A stretch of DNA of 64,000 nt from Azolla caroliniana (Eukaryota; Polypodiophyta). Where the stretch lies: positions 14,384,001-14,448,000 of the forward strand of contig JBHGNT010000018.1 in assembly GCA_043228905.1 (NCBI GenBank), read 5' to 3'. Positions 26,932 to 40,320 of this stretch are shown here, in pieces. The notes below the pieces were generated by a model. That model saw only the letters and a list, made by a program, of their open reading frames with translations. It had not been told where the DNA came from and ran no database searches. The number at the start of each line of letters is the position of its first letter. The stretch's first letter is position 1. The position numbers and the translations under genes are program-made.

Positions 26932-29900
26932 CACATTAATAAGTTCTCCACAAACTCGTTGGACGATTCATTTTTGGGTATGGGAATGACCACTTCCAAT
27001 CAAGATTTCTAATTATCATTACCCAAATGATCTTTGATCAAATGCATATACATGAATCTTCCATAATAATACTTTGAAGAAACTTGATATGGGCATGGTG
27101 CATTTGTTTTGGCATTGCCTTTTGAAGGGCAAAACTTCCATGGAGAATGTGTTGTAATCTATTTTTTGAGGAGCAAGTTGTTGCGATAATGCATGACCTC
27201 CCTTCCAAAATTCATCAAAGAACGTTGCTTGATACTTGAAATTGCAATTAAAAAGTTGTGAAGTACTAGCTTTCCACATCAACACCACCATTTTCTTGTA
27301 GCTTCGAATTTCATAGTTGCAATAAGTTAACCTTAAAAATGTATAAACATTAATATGTGTAAAGATAAAAGTATTCCATTGTGCTTTAGGACATAATGCC
27401 TTATTATATGTATAACTTTGATTAGGATATGAAAGTTGTTTCGCAATGCGAATGCAAGTGTCAATGTTGATGCTCTTGAACAAAAGTAATGAAAAAATGG
27501 TCATTGATTAACTGCCCTTTAAATGTAAATGTTTGTTGAAAAGTTAATTTTTTTTATTATGTTACTGCCCACAACTAAAAAAGATCAAAAACCAGATAGA
27601 GTTACATTTTATAAATCGCATGGAATATGAAGATTGACATCAGTTTTAGCCACACAACAGACATTAAATTTGGCATGCATAGGATGGTGGTGTCTGTTAT
27701 TATTACCAAAGGAATTATTCCTTGAAGTTGTATCTTATGTGCACTTTATCTTTTGGAATTCGTTTTAGTTGTAGATGTGGGTTTACATATATTTAAAATT
27801 AGTTTCATCAATGCTAACATAACTTTGCTACACATATTTCTCCACCACATCATTCATTCATGTTTGATATATGGGTTGGGCTTTGACATCTAAGCTCACT
27901 TTGTAATTTCAAGTCCTCCATAGTATAAAAGATATTTTAAAACATAATTCCCTTTTAGTTTTTTAGTGCGATTCTAGCCCATTAATGTTGATGGTTATTC
28001 TCTATCGTTGATGTGGGTTTTGTTCTTGTACATTGAGTTTCCTGATCTATGCCTATTTGCTATGTCTACCTTGCACAAACAACTAACATGCCCAATCCAT
28101 TATTATGGTTGGAAGTTATCTGAAATTAAATTGTTTGAGGTGTTCCTACTTAAAACATTCTTCTAAGAGGGTGCTATGACAATCTAAGTAGTGTTCTAGC
28201 TCAATTGCCTTTTGCTTGCTACCTGTCTTGTATTTTTTATTTGGATTGGAGAAAGTTGGATATGAGTGGCACTATTCATCAATGCATAGTTTGAGGATGT
28301 ACATCGTTTACATAAATTAACAAAGAGAATTAGAGTGACCTAGAGTTGAGTGACAAACACACTTATAATTGTGCACAATCACACTTATAATTGTGCCACT
28401 CAGATGACTTACATATGTTATATGGTGGGTCATTATTCGACCTATCTACTTTTAAAGATTTATTCATTGGGCCCCTTGACCAATATCTGTTATCATACTA
28501 AAAATAATATATGACATAATTAAGTATATCTATTTTTATTCCTCTATTGTTCTTTTCTTTCTCACTTTCCCCCTCTTGCTCGACTACTTTTCCTCTCTAC
28601 CCTCATCTCATCTATCCTTGCCTTCACAATTCACTATGCGTACCTCACTACTCATTGTTCACCACCTCCTAATTCGTAGGTACATCACTTTTCTAATCAA
28701 TATGCCCACACTTCCACAATTATACCTTCCCCACACCCCTAGCACTCACTCCACCCTCTAAGCACATCTAGTAATAACTACATAATATCAATACTCAATA
28801 AATGGTTCATACATAAATAAATAATACATAATCATAATCATCATATAAGATTCATACAAGCACAATAAAAATAAAAACAATCATCATAATGAATCGTGAG
28901 CTGAATACATAGCTAAACATAAGAAATTATCAATATGATACTTAAGCCCATTTAAAAAGAAAAAAAATATACAACAGAGGAAGGAAAAAGAAAAATCTCA
29001 TGCGAATGAGGCCCACGGAAGAGACTCAACCTATGTTGCTTGCTACCATGCATTGATAACGACAACACCACCACATAAGTTATGCCAATGATTCACTATG
29101 ATGATGACCTACACCCACCCACCTCACACCCCTCTCCTACCCACTAACTTTTTACTTCTTCTTAATCTCAAGTAGCCCTCTTCCTTGCCAACACCTTCCT
29201 TAGAGCACCCAAGAGTATGCATACATTAGGTCGGGGGAGATGTTAAGTATCAACTAGACATCTCACTCCAATGGCCTTGTGTAGGAATACACTAAAGACA
29301 ACTTAGAGAAGAAGGGAAATAGATAGGGAGAGCCAAAGTAACATTATAATGAGCTATAAAGGTAGTATGATGTATCTATAAACTTATATACCTTCCCAAA
29401 TGTGAAAGTTATATATGTAGTTGTAATTTGGCTAAATAACGAGGAACCATAAAGGTGAAATTATAAAACTTTTACATGGGTTCTCTCTTAGCTAAACATA
29501 CGCCACAACTAAAATTTAAGTCTCTCTCTTTCTCTCTCACCTTAATTATGTAATTGATTATAAGTTAAAAATACCTTTAATAACGTGTAATTATCTAAGA
29601 AAATTAATGGACGCGAAGTCGAGTTGACAAGTTCCTGTCATCTCGCTCTTCCATTGTGTACACTTTGTGTGTGGTGAAGTCTCATGTGTTGAAGCATTTA
29701 TTTAATATTGTAGAAGTAATTAAGTTGTAGAGTGAGTTTAGAGTTTGCTTTAGTAGTTAGTCTTGTGTAAGTAGGTGGGGGGTTGTTAAGGCTCAACCTC
29801 ACCCATGTCTCCAACAAAAAGGGTAGACAATGGTACTTCCTCTCACACTAATGTCAACGTGGTATTGAAGTAAGAACTAGCTACCGATAAGGGTATCCAA

Positions 29901-32900
29901 AAACATCGCAATTGCCACTGTAGACGATTCATTTCCACTTCCCTTCACCAACTCTATTCTATAAGTAGGTGCACATGGAGCATGTGTTTTTGTCATGTTT
30001 GTCCTAAAAATAACATCATTCTAACGAATTATTATGGAGATATTTGGGACACCCATTCAAATGCCAACCACATAATGTTAACAACATTTAGTTCTTGAAT
30101 TCAACTTTATAAATGGCCAATCACTACACAATCGAAGCTAGAGATTCTTATTGCCTATGGAGTGCCATTAAGTTGCATCTTTGTTTTGTAGACTCGAATG
30201 AACTTTGAGATGTTCCTTCGAATGAGAAAATTTATGTTGTTCTCAATTGTTAATCCTAGATTAAAGTTTGGTTTATTGGAGTTGATGAGATTGTGAGAAT
30301 GATGATATGATTTCTCCTATCACTGCTCTCATGTTCGGTGCATCAATTTTGTGTCGTGAAAGTGTGTGCACTTCTGTTAACGTGCAATGTAACCCCGAGG
30401 ATTCTAAACCGAGAGAGATCTCGTAGATTTTTCTAACTTTAGAGTCCTTTTTATCTCCATAGGTTGCTTCCCACTCTTAGCTCTTAGCACTCCTCTCACT
30501 CCTAGTTCTTCCCTCAATCCGACACTTCTCACTTCTTGGTCCTTTCGCCCATACTCTCATCTCACCACTAGCATACATTGAGCACCCAGTTAATTACAAC
30601 ACAATCGTTCATTAATCAAGTTTATGATTGCATACATAATTAGGTCTTTGTCTCCCCATCAATATCTTAATCTACTAATCTCCCACAAATCAACAAGATT
30701 GCAGAGCCTAAGCCTTGTCTTTCATAGCTCAATGGCGTTTCAGACATGAGACTCCTATTCTGTCGGATGGTCGGTAGGGAATTCCATAGAGTCGTCATGT
30801 TGAGAGCATAACATGGCTATGTCTAGACATTGTCCACCATGACATACATCAAACCACATCAATCCGAAGTCTACATTGGGATCATAGAAGGTAGCTTATT
30901 GTGTAGTTGTTGGGATCATATAAGACACATCATTGGAACATTAGCAAGAACTCCATGCTAGCCTGTCAAAGCTTGGATAGTGACATGGTGGACAATGTTC
31001 ATACCAATGGGCTACCTAGCCATCCAAAAATAAATTGAACCTAATGATCTAGAAGGCATGTGTGTTTGCAAGACGATGAGTGCTAGGAGATGTTATTTGC
31101 TTGTAGGTTGTGAGGAAGGCAATAACACATGCTTTGATGTCACCTTTAGTGTAACATTTGGGATAGGTATAGGGCATGGTTTCTTCATTGGGGCATGATT
31201 AAATAACTAGATAACGACTAAGATGTTGAGGAGGACTTGGAGAATATTAGTTGCATGTAGTTGAAGAGCACGTGTGGCTTCGTGTCCAAGTGTCATGGAA
31301 GAATTGTACATGTCTTGGTTGTGAGCCAATATTTTGTCATGGTTGGTGATGGACATGGCAAGCACAAAATTACAAAATAAACTCGAGAGATAAATTGTGC
31401 AAGAGACCAAAAGTCTCAAAACAAAACAAAAAAACAAGTGAATATCAAGTGCTTTTCAGTAAAGCAAGTTATAGGTAGAAATCTTGTTGGCTATGTGATG
31501 TATGTATTTGATTGGGCCTTAGGCCTTGGTAAGAGGTAAAGTTGGAAAACTTAATGTAGGAGAGATCAAAATGCCGCAAAGGAAAAGTTAAATGAACTTT
31601 AAAAGTTAGTCATAAGCAAACCGAGTGGTCTATGTATGTGTTTGGGACCTTATGGACGCCAAAGACACTCAAGCCCTAGAAAAACTCAAATAGCTTCTTA
31701 TGTGAGAGACCAAAAAGATAACGTTAAGTAGATACATGATGTTCTGTCAAGCTAGTCATGTGAGATGTTGCGATGTGCATGTGATGAGGGCCATCATAAT
31801 ACCAACTATTAGTGTGGGTAAAAGAAAGGTGGGTCATGGAGTAATGCAAAGCACAAGGTCATGGTCACAATGTGGGCTTCAATGGCAGGCTCTTTTTTTG
31901 CATGTATAAGGAGATTATATTAGAAAGCAAACAATACATACTGCTACCAAGATTGGTGAAGCATCAACCCAAATCAGATAACACTTCCCAATACATCAAA
32001 AGGGCATAATATGGAGTTTTTGCCTATAAAATCGAACCTGAGACAAATGCTACAAACTTGAAGAATAGAAGAAATGCATTTGGTGGGATCTCTCTGCTTT
32101 CAACTTTAACTTCATAAAAGAATTGATGCATACAATGAGATTTTTTACCATGTTGAATCTTGCAAACGTCAATTGAAACTACCTGTCTTTTATGTCACCA
32201 TACAAAGATAGGTCTGTGATTGAGAACTGTAGCTAATAATGAAACAAAACCTGATTCAAGGATCTTTGATGTACAAGTTTGAGATGTTTGGATGCTGATG
32301 ACAGCACTTATTGTATCACCTCCTTAATTTGTAATAATCATTAATTTAAAACAATTTAATGGTGATTCTCTTTCAATGTTTCGACGCCACATGGGCTCAG
32401 CACTCTATTTCATTTCGCAAATAGTGCTAAAAAGAAACTCTATCTAGCAATAGGAGTTGCAACCTGTGGAAGTTCTCCCTCATTCACCCTCACAATTAAG
32501 TATACACAGTTTATGGTATTAGTTACTGCAAACAAGGACAACTATGGATGTCTATTTAGCATGGTGATATATATTATCCACACCCCAGATTAGGAGCACA
32601 ACGATTCAATTGCTATGGGGGATGTGCTGCTAATGATTCTCTATGAGTCTCTGTAATCATATTAGTCTAATATTTCGGAATTTTCTTAGGTGGACCAAAA
32701 TCATAATGTATTGCTGCTAGCAAGACGTTCATCACAAAACAACACCCACATCATAACCAACTGCTAGCAGCATATTCACAGATAAAGCAAAGCTAGTTAG
32801 CACACATAGAATTGTACTGCTCTTCATGACATGCAAATTTCAGCTCTTTTCATTAATATTGACTTTCCAATACAACCATGATGATGACCACCTCTGTAAT

Positions 32901-33081
32901 ATTCACATCTATCTGGTTACCATCTATATAGTTAAGGTAGGCTTTCCTAATCCATCCGAGTATTCATTGACCATGAATGGAGTTTCAGATTTACCAACAG
33001 CTCGTTGTATTCTGCTCCAAGATACATTTTAACATCATCCAAAGTTAGCACTCATTAGGAATTAATTGAAATAAAAAAGTA
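26932..33081. other. gene-poor AT-rich intergenic region
   Basis: About 6 kb without a recognisable gene, LTR or conserved motif. The longest frame (27019-27504 minus, 161 codons) has no domain I recognise. A 15-bp inverted repeat pairs 30827-30841 with 30984-30998. Scattered pyrimidine-rich stretches near 28550-28620 and 29520 look like simple sequence. Confidence 0.5.
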
Positions 33082-36000
33082 TCAGAAACTATTTAAGATA
33101 CTTTGTTGGACCTGCTTCTTGTGCTTGTAGTCTAAAAAACAGTAGTATAGCTGAGACTGCTTTTCGACCAGTGTTCGCAGATCCTTCAAACCATGTTTAC
33201 AGAATGAAGTATGATTAGTTCAAATTTTGAATAATTAGGTTTGCTTGATATATTGCTAGCATTGAATGCAATATCTCAAAACCATTTACGCACCTTATGT
33301 GTCTCTACTAACTCGCTTTCCAATAACCCTACTCGCTCTAATGAGGCATCCAGGAATGCATATTTTGCAGCATTAAGTTCATGAGTTCTGCTGAGTAGAC
33401 TTACGATCTCCTCCAACTTACAGATCCTTGTTTGCACATCCAAAGAAGTATTGGCAGAAGATGGTCTATACATAGCACATCGAGAAGCATCACTCAATCT
33501 GTGCTCATCCAAGGATATCCGCTTCCCAGTACCATTATTGTGTTGATGGTAAAGATGCCGAAGTCCTGCAATAACATTCATAACAGCAGCCACAGCAGCT
33601 TCTACCATCCCATTTGGAACCTTCCAAAATGAGGGCCTGCATATTTTTATTATACCTGAGCTTCCTGTTGAATTAACTAACATCAGGCATTCACTATGTG
33701 ATAACCAATGCTCAAGTGAGAGTTCAAATTTCAATTGTATACTTGTGCTGCGTTCAACCAATTTCTAACCTGCTGTATATCTGGCCCTACTCGTACTTCT
33801 CAAACCGTTATGAATGGCCCTATTTGTTGCTTGTCTACATTCTTGTTCAGATGATTCCGCAGTATCTGATGATCTTCGTTTCTGAATGGGCCTCGCCTTT
33901 GACAATAAATAAAGAGCATATCATTGTTGGAAGTAATCAAAAGGTCATTAATGCAAAAATAACAATAGGACCATTCTTTCAGGATATGAACTTAGGGGAC
34001 CAGAACTCTTGAAGTTTGCGCACAAGAATGCTAGGGCTGGTCATGAAACCTGATTGAGGATAGAATTTTAACTAATGAGCAATCACGACTCATGGAATAT
34101 GTGTGATGCATGCAAGAAGAACTAAACTAAATCCATGGGTACAAATCTGACTGCTCTGCAATACCCATCATATTGTAAGCAATCTCCAACCTGGTTCATC
34201 ATTCCTCATGTCAATGCATCCCTATTCCTCATTGGAAGGTCATCTGGTAGTTGATTGTCCACCACATTTGACAAAGAAGATTAGCATTTACTTACTGTGC
34301 AAGTTATCATTTACAAAAACGGGAAGGTTCATAGGTGCATGTGCATGACCTTTAGAAACAAGATAATGGTCATGTGTTCTATTCAGAGAAATCCAGGTAG
34401 CGGCATTCCATATCTAATGTGCGAGGTTCTTGCTAAGGTATCGGATCTCCAGCATGTGTACACACCATTATCTGGAGGGATGTTATGAAACTGGAGCTGA
34501 GAACTTGCAATAAAACACCAATTTAACTCAAATTTTACCACCAGAGAAATCTTCTAAAAATTAAGGAATGCCTCCTCAAGAGTTTGCACTCATTAATCCT
34601 GCTGATATAATATTGGCCCTAATATTGGCACCTGTTTCAGCATTTCCTTTATTGATAGAATAGAGCCCAAACTCTAAAGACACAAGTGGCTTCAGGTTCA
34701 CATTTCATCAAGCGCAGTATAAAAAAAGAGCAAATCAGCTACGAGACCTCCATCTTTTTCATTGATAGAGATTTGTTTAAAGAATGTCAGTCTTGCTAAT
34801 TCCGCCAAGTGTCACCTTTTCTAACATGTTATAGTCCACTCACTTCTATTTTTTTAAAGTGAAGTTATGTAGGGTTTAATAAAAGTCACAACTTTACAAC
34901 TAGACACCTCCAAATAAATTATAACTGAATGCTTACTGGCCAGACCACATGCCAGTACAGATGCATGCCAGCCAAGCTGCTATCAGGAGGTTCGTCCAAC
35001 CTGTGTTACTATGCGGTCTTGTTAGATAGGGACTCTCTCAGAAGCCATTTTATGGTATTTAATCTGGCCAAATTACATGAAAATACCTTGTGCTACCTTA
35101 CCCTTAAGGGCTCAACTAGCTCTCTGGCTATTGAGTCATCATTGTACAGGCTTCAATCTCCTTTGTGTATGTGGCCAGCTACACTGGCAATATCCACATT
35201 GACCACCTGAATCCTAAACACCCATCCTTAGTATTGTTGGTGCGAACAAGTGACAATGACCCTCTTAATAGTGTTCGACAAGAGAGTGGTAGATTTTAAT
35301 GCAGCATATGGTTTACCCTTTGGGTTAGCAACCTAGTCTATTATATGAAGAATAAAAAGAGTTCTAAAGTTAGTTCTCAGCTGTTGTATTTCTGTATCTG
35401 CTCACTTAGGATCGCATGATTTGGAGGTCTTGTTTGATCATTTCACCATTGCAAATGCGTTTGAATGTTCTATTATAATATAAATCTTTTTCTATCTCCA
35501 TTGTTTCCGTTTGTTATTGACTGTCTATGCATTCTCTATTTTCTGTGCAATAAAGAAGAGCTATAGTGACAGGAGATTTGAAAAACAAGTGGCAGCAAAG
35601 AAACAAGGAATGTGAATGCCCAGTCAAGCTAAATAGCTAGCTTTAGTAAGTGGTGAAATAGATATATTCAGCAAATCCTAGCAGCTTGCGATGCCACAAC
35701 CACCTGTGATGTCACAATGGAAGCTTGGTGAGGCGAACCACAGGTTGTTGTCAAGATGTTCAACATGTCGCAATCCTATGAGCTTCTAGACGTTGCTTAA
35801 ATTTGATGTTGAGCAGATGAAACAATATATTAAAAGAACTGGATTATAATGATCCACCGTTTGTAGTTGGTGTATAAGCATGGATACGGCAGAATGTGAC
35901 ACCATGTATGCAATAGTGGTTGGGACATCTGATGCAATGTTGGCAAACCAATTTTGGAGCCCAAAGTCTATATTGAGATGCTCAAGTTAGCTAAAGCTAG

Positions 36001-39000
36001 CATGATGATGTATCTGTTGACACACTCAGGAGTATAATGGCTTTGTTGCAACGTTAACCACTCTTTCCACTCTTGTATGTGACTCTTTCATAAGAAGGGA
36101 GGTTCCTACGCTGTGTAAAAACTCTATGTGAAACTACTTTCCTAGGTCATTATACTTCTCTTGAATTACCTTTATTTGTTGAGCATATGATATTTGTCCT
36201 CCACTAGATTTTCATTGCATACTTAGCATATCTTCATACTTAGGTGATGATGCCATGGTTCTATATTAACACCTAACTTGCGTGAGCAAGTTCAAAAAAG
36301 TGTTAGGGCTCTCAAAGAGCCAAGCCTCATGGATTTTTTTGACGTTCTGGCATTCTTACCATGTATTGGGGCCAATAGCGAGATTTAACATTTGCAACAT
36401 AATATTCCAATCTTGACATTTTAGCATCTTGCCATCCTTAGGGCCCCTAGTACTCTATCCTCGATGATCACACACTTCATAGCATCACCTGCGAACTCCA
36501 AAAGATCTTCTAGTCCTCATTTTTTAAACCATTTCATTATCTCAGACCCCAACCAGGTGAGAGGATTCTGCTCTTATTAGTTTTTGTACCTTGCATCCTA
36601 CATTCCAAGCCTGTTATAGCAATCAGGCATATTCTTCACTTTTGTGATGTACTCATATACTCTTTGCGTGGCTCACACCTCTATGGGTTGAGCATCTATT
36701 TCTAATAGCATGACAGAATAGGGTGTTAGGGCTTTAATTCCCAGTTATCTATGTTTTGCATAATGTTGCATTGGTTCTCGAGCATTAAATAACCATACCA
36801 ACTTACTTGAAGTCTGGACTCATAGCATACATTGATACCAAGATATTTGAAGCTTTGCACCATTTGTATTCGTTATCTCTATGTGTAAAAGTGGGGCTGT
36901 TTCTTGGTTATATTGCCTTTATTGTCATCATTTTTGTTTTGCCCACATTAACAATTAGCTTGCTGATTTGACAAAATGTTTCCAATACATAAAGTGAAGG
37001 GCAAAACGCCAAAAAAGAAACCCTTTGGCTGTGGATGCCACAAATATAGTGAGCCATGACAAATGGTTTCCACATTTGATACTTCTAGATTGGGGTCAAC
37101 CAAGAAGACGTCCATGAGAGTGGAATTGTGGATAGTAGGAGGGAGGAGAGGATAGTGTCATGCACATGGGTCTAAATGGCTTTGATAAAAGCATTGACAG
37201 ATAAATGTCTTTGATATACCGAAGCGATTGAGAGAGAAGTAAACATGGATAGCATGTGACAGATCAAGTTGCATTGCTGAAGAGAATAATCAAAAGTCCC
37301 ATGGGTGGACCAAGCACATGGACAACTCATTTTGGATGCGAGCATGAAGTTGGAGTATTGTTCTTTAGTGTACAATAGTGTGGAACTCTTTATGAGCACT
37401 TTGTTGGTTGCAAATATGCACTTAGCACACTCTTAACGGTAATCAACAAAAAGAGAGTGCATTTAATGCAGTATATATGGGTTAATCATTTTGGTTATGA
37501 ATGAATCAACATAGACATGGCTGAAACTAGCTCCACTTTGCATATATTTGCGCAACAAGGTGTTTAGCCCAACAAGTAAACCAAGTTCCTCCTATTAAAG
37601 AAGCTCCCACTGAACCTCAAAAACCTTCAGCTTTTGCAAACATTTAATCCTAGGTCTCTACAGGGCAAGTTATTCATTGATGATATTTCTTCTATTTCAC
37701 ACTAACAATAAACCAACTGAACAATACAATTCCTTTATAAGGATATAAAAATCAAGTTCTTAAATGAATAAAAACAAAATTTCTAAAAATTGTAAATTGA
37801 TTCTCTTGAGAAATAAACTACCCTCTTCATCACAAAAACAAGATCTCAAAGAATTGAACTTTGATTTCCTTAAATAAATAAACTACCCTTCATCACACAA
37901 ACAGCTGATTGTTCAATGTTTCAAAGATATGACAAATTAGCTATTGACTTTATTGGAACATAGATTCTAACAATGAGAAGATATTTTCAAGAAAGAAATT
38001 TACCTCTTCACAAACAGGGGTGAGTTTTGTGTCGAAGTAGTTGATATTACTCTGAGCTGATATAAAGTCATCCACATCTGATCCTGACTCTGCTGTGGAA
38101 ATATCCAGTCCTTTGGCCTAGTGAATATTCACAAAAGGTATTATAATAGAGTACCTTCAGAGAAATGCAAAAGACAAACACAGGAGATGCAAAGAACCAA
38201 ACTACATAGCATTTAATGTCAATGACAAGACAGAATGGCCCTCCTGTAGATGTAAAAGATTCCACAAGAAAGACTTTGAAAGGACCAATCTAGAAATATA
38301 CACACGTGGATATATACCTTTTTAAATATGACATGCTGAGATAATTTTCCATCAACACCATAAACTGTTACAATCTTTCGTGAATGTTGCACTTCTCCAT
38401 CTACAATTGCCTACCAAACACCACATCTTTTAGGTACAAAAGTATATACTTTTAAGGAAAATGGATATGTTCTACAAAAGAACAGACATATGTTTAAGAT
38501 TATGATGGATCATGGAAAAAATGAAGAGTTAATGATAAACACGAAACCTGCGAGGAGAGACCAAAATAATACCTGCATGATGAAAGGATCATTCCAAGGA
38601 CCTCTATCAGAACGAAGACATCCTCCTTTATTTGCACAACTACAAGTTCCACCTAAGAAGTCTGGAAGTTCTCTGTAGTAGCACCAGCAACAAATAATTA
38701 TAAGAAGAACTGTATATACCATACAATATTCACGATGCCAGCATAGATGAGTCTGTTCTACAATACCTTTCATCTATGTCTTCCAAAAGTCGACTTTGAT
38801 ACTTATTTCCTAAAACCTGTCTCCAAAAACAGATAGAAACTGAGGTCTTCTTGATTAATATATAAAATTCCAGTATGTAAGAAATATTAGAGAAACAATT
38901 TTACACTTATTTTCTCCGTTGTTTTTGGATCTAGAAAGCTCTTTACTGAATTCCAAAACAGCCTAAAGCTTGGTCCAGCATTTACAATGAACATATGGTG

Positions 39001-40320
39001 CAAGGTCTGCAATAATACAATAAATGTTTTAGGGTTCTTTCTGATCTTGAATCAGAGGAACCATTCAAATAAACACCATTGAGACAAAGCTGAAAAAATT
39101 ATTACTTTTAACATTTGCACTTACTTCAGGGTAATTATCTGCATCAATTCTGTGTATCCGATGTAACAGCTCTCTTGCAGTTTTACTCACATTAGTTATG
39201 CCCTGCATTATGAATTTATATTGTTAGTAAATAGAGCATGATCATACAAATGAAACTGTAATTTGTTGAGCATCTATGCCAACAAAATCAGCCACAAAAC
39301 CTCATTGTATCACAAATCTTATATGAAATAGGGATTTTGACATATAAAGCAACACTATTATCAACAGTAACAGATGCAAAGTATTGCTTGTCAGACTGAC
39401 CAAACCAGCAACATCGAGGATTGTTGTAGTTGAGTCGATGTGTTTTTTCCTCGCCATTGAACAGGCTGGGAATTTCTTGTTGAGTGACTTCTCAAACTCC
39501 AAGACATGGTATTTCAAGTATCTCTCAACTGTTGTCACTTGCAAAAATTTGTTTGCGTCTACCTTGCACAGTCGTTCAATGTAAACGGGTCTTCCCTCTT
39601 TGTCGACCCCATGATAACCTTGTGGATAGCATTTCTTTACTTCTTCAAGCTCTGTATAATCAAACTCCTGTACACAGTATGAAAACTCTTCAGAAATTCA
39701 TTTGAGTTCTGCCATCACTGACAAATCTGGCCTGTTAAAGAGCTCCAAACTAATGATATAGAAGGTAGTGCCTTAAGAAATTACCTCCTCAATCGTGTCA
39801 ACACGAAATTCTTCTCTCCATTTGAGCATATTAGCCCACATATTCTTAGTTTTCTCCATATCGAATTTGCAAGCTTTCAGAAATCTGGGGCAGTCGATGC
39901 GCATGTGAATTAGTAGAAACATTTTAGAATAGCTCTATATACTAGTAATCATCGCCTCAAGAAACAAGTGAGCTGTTAACAGTACAAAGTTTTAATAGTT
40001 TTACACATCGATGCAAACTAATTGCACATATACCTCAATAGGACATGGTAATCATCATGTCTCTTTGGCAGCAGATTTTCTGCAATAACCACTTGTCTAA
40101 AAGCATCAACTGCTCTCTGTTCTTGCTCATCTCGGACATCCTTGATTGCGAAAAGCCCTTGACAGCTGTGTGACTTCTTACTTCTTCGGGTCAAAGAGTG
40201 TTTAAGCTTTCTTGACTTCATCATAGCCTTAAAAGCTCCCATTTTTCTCTTTATCTTAGTTTCATCATCAGTCGTATCATGCTCAACATCTGATTTCCTA
40301 TCCTTCCCCAATGGTTCCAT
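33082..40320 (-). CDS. Sec14-like phosphatidylinositol/phosphatidylcholine transfer protein (SFH type)
   Basis: Exons from high to low: 40034-40320 (ATG 40318-40320), 39785-39884, 39401-39667, 39125-39202, 38905-39006, 38767-38816, 38573-38672, 38318-38410, 38004-38117, about 33294-33636, and 33082-33183 (stop 33082-33084). All listed borders are GT/AG and phases agree through 38004. The CRAL-TRIO N-terminal part has [20 protein letters not shown]; the lipid-binding Sec14 domain has [44 protein letters not shown] and [11 protein letters not shown], then [10 protein letters not shown]. These proteins move phosphatidylinositol between membranes and support phosphoinositide signalling. C-terminal exons give a coiled-coil-like region ([19 protein letters not shown]). 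Phase between 38004 and 33636 does not match, so an exon is missing from my model or the acceptor lies elsewhere, for example near 33715. The 4.4-kb intron holds a LINE fragment. Confidence 0.88.
36250..37000 (-). pseudogene. LINE fragment in the large SFH intron
   Basis: Minus-strand reading gives [11 protein letters not shown] (about 36830-36865), a motif after the RT catalytic site in non-LTR elements, followed further down by [27 protein letters not shown] and ALRM. The last part aligns with IKKWFRRWGVDDLLELSGNA of 48663-49424, so both come from one LINE family. Several stops interrupt it. It inserted into, or was retained in, the intron in the same orientation as the gene. Confidence 0.6.

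Noticed and set aside
27019-27504. 161-codon minus-strand frame as a possible gene
   Set aside because: No recognisable domain, no neighbouring exon pattern and low-complexity AT-rich surroundings. Recorded only as part of the intergenic region.
35236-35760. Solo LTR in the SFH intron
   Set aside because: A TGTTGGTGCG start and later CAACA word were seen, but there is no matching target duplication and no homologous LTR in the window.
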